Source: an uncultured Lachnospiraceae bacterium (lineage in GTDB: Bacteria; Bacillota; Clostridia; Lachnospirales; Lachnospiraceae). From it: a DNA stretch of 12,779 nt. The notes beneath the pieces are model-generated. The model worked only from the letters and a program-made list of their open reading frames with translations. It was not told the DNA's origin and ran no database searches. Location of the stretch: positions 13,838 to 26,616 of the forward strand of contig CAJTQO010000044.1 of the NCBI GenBank assembly GCA_910578405.1, given 5' to 3'. Position numbers and translations under genes: made by a program. Below are positions 12,243 through 12,779 of this stretch, piece by piece. Position 1 is the stretch's first letter; each line of letters begins with the position of its first letter.

Positions 12243-12779
12243 ATGGGACAACATTCAAAATACTCTTTTGAGATGAAACTGGATGCCGTCACAAAATATC
12301 TTTCAGGAAGCTGTTCAACAGAAAGCATCGCCCGAAACTTGGGAACGAATGGAACGAGAATTATCGAATGGGCAACAATATATCAGTCCTTGGGAGCCGA
12401 AGGACTAAAAACCACCCAAAAACTCAGCGTCTATTCGGCGGAAACAAAACGCAGCGCTGTCTGCGATTATCTTTCTGGCAAAGGGACGTTAAGGGAAATC
12501 CAGAAAAAATATGGAATCCGTTCAGATAAACAATTACGGAATTGGATTATGAAGTATAATGGTCATGAGAATCTAAAGTCTTCTGGAACAGGAGGAACCA
12601 GCACCATGGCCAAGGGAAGAAAAACCACATACGATGAACGGGTGGAAATTGTAAAGTACTGCATTGAGCATGAAATGGACTATGCCCAGACAGCCGAAAA
12701 ATATCAGGTATCTTATCAGCAGGTTTATCAATGGATAAGAAAATATCAATCGGATGGAGCCCCGGGACTTGTTGATAAA
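12243..12779 (+). CDS. IS3-family transposase OrfA (helix-turn-helix protein), partial
   Basis: An open frame of 179 codons without a stop runs to the window edge, starting MGQHSKYSFEMKLDAV, with AAGGAGG 10 bases upstream. Three helix-turn-helix units follow one another: about residues 7-55 (IARNLGTNGTRIIEW), 63-105 (EIQKKYGIRSDKQLRNWI) and 128-172 (AQTAEKYQVSYQQVYQWIRK). This is the layout of the longer OrfA of IS150-like IS3 elements, which binds the ends and is joined to the DDE-type OrfB by programmed frameshifting. The frameshift site, leucine zipper and OrfB lie beyond the window. No complete internal promoter is seen, as expected if transcription comes from the circle junction. Confidence 0.88.
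   Translation, partial: MGQHSKYSFEMKLDAVTKYLSGSCSTESIARNLGTNGTRIIEWATIYQSLGAEGLKTTQKLSVYSAETKRSAVCDYLSGKGTLREIQKKYGIRSDKQLRNWIMKYNGHENLKSSGTGGTSTMAKGRKTTYDERVEIVKYCIEHEMDYAQTAEKYQVSYQQVYQWIRKYQSDGAPGLVDK

Larger units (their letters stand above)
12176..12779 (+). mobile_element. IS3-family insertion sequence, left part
   Basis: The element begins at about 12176 with TGATATGCTCCCC, a terminal sequence with the 5'-TG and C-rich block usual for IS150-type IS3 elements, and continues past the right edge of the window. It contains the start of OrfA. The left boundary is inferred from end pattern and from where the hairpin and transposase unit begin; the bases just outside are TCCTG (12171-12175), which would be the target duplication if the same bases follow the right end. 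It is the only plus-strand unit here and looks like a recent insertion. Confidence 0.75.

Noticed and set aside
12134..12328. Minus-strand frames across the IS left end
   Set aside because: They read through the terminal hairpin and antisense to OrfA; no ribosome site and no family resemblance.

Overview
The window looks like the chromosome of a low-to-mid GC Firmicute, most likely a Lachnospiraceae/Clostridiales gut anaerobe. The reasons are the S10 ribosomal operon starting at rpsJ, the exact N-termini of S10 (MASQVMRITLKAYDHHLVD), L22 (MAKGHRSQIKRERNA) and S3, strong GGAGG Shine-Dalgarno sites, a large propeller plus solute-binding lipoprotein of the kind common in that family, and an IS3-family transposase. 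The family is my inference from recognised protein sequences; no search was run.

Layout: every gene is on the minus strand except the insertion sequence at the right edge. Reading in the direction of transcription (right to left): an IS3-family element starts at about 12176 on the plus strand and runs off the window. A 456-base stretch without a confident gene follows (11720-12175); it holds a 13-bp tandem repeat. Next come an orphan 764-aa lipoprotein (9425-11719), a promoter (9365-9394), a two-gene translationally coupled unit (a MotA/TolQ/ExbB-like membrane protein at 8524-9282 and a four-helix membrane-anchored LuxR-type regulator at 7757-8527), a promoter and ~240-nt structured leader, and malQ (5960-7462). 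A 51-codon small gene (5545-5700) precedes the S10 promoter (5494-5522), a ~365-nt structured leader, and rpsJ-rplC-rplD-rplW-rplB-rpsS-rplV-rpsC-rplP-rpmC (rpmC cut at base 1).

The ribosomal genes are ordinary. The unusual things are around and between them: the long folded S10 leader with a ~17-bp long-range helix; three GC-rich, hairpin-filled spacers of 108 to 177 nt inside an otherwise tightly packed operon, two of them sharing a motif; a malQ leader with mutually exclusive pairings; the MotA-like/LuxR pair, both carrying in-frame tandem repeats of charged residues (12-residue and 11-residue periods); and an IS left end whose long hairpin buries the transposase ribosome-binding site.

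I see no CRISPR array, tRNA, rRNA or complete defence system. The best candidate for something undescribed is the MotA-like/LuxR membrane pair, followed by the S10 leader RNA.
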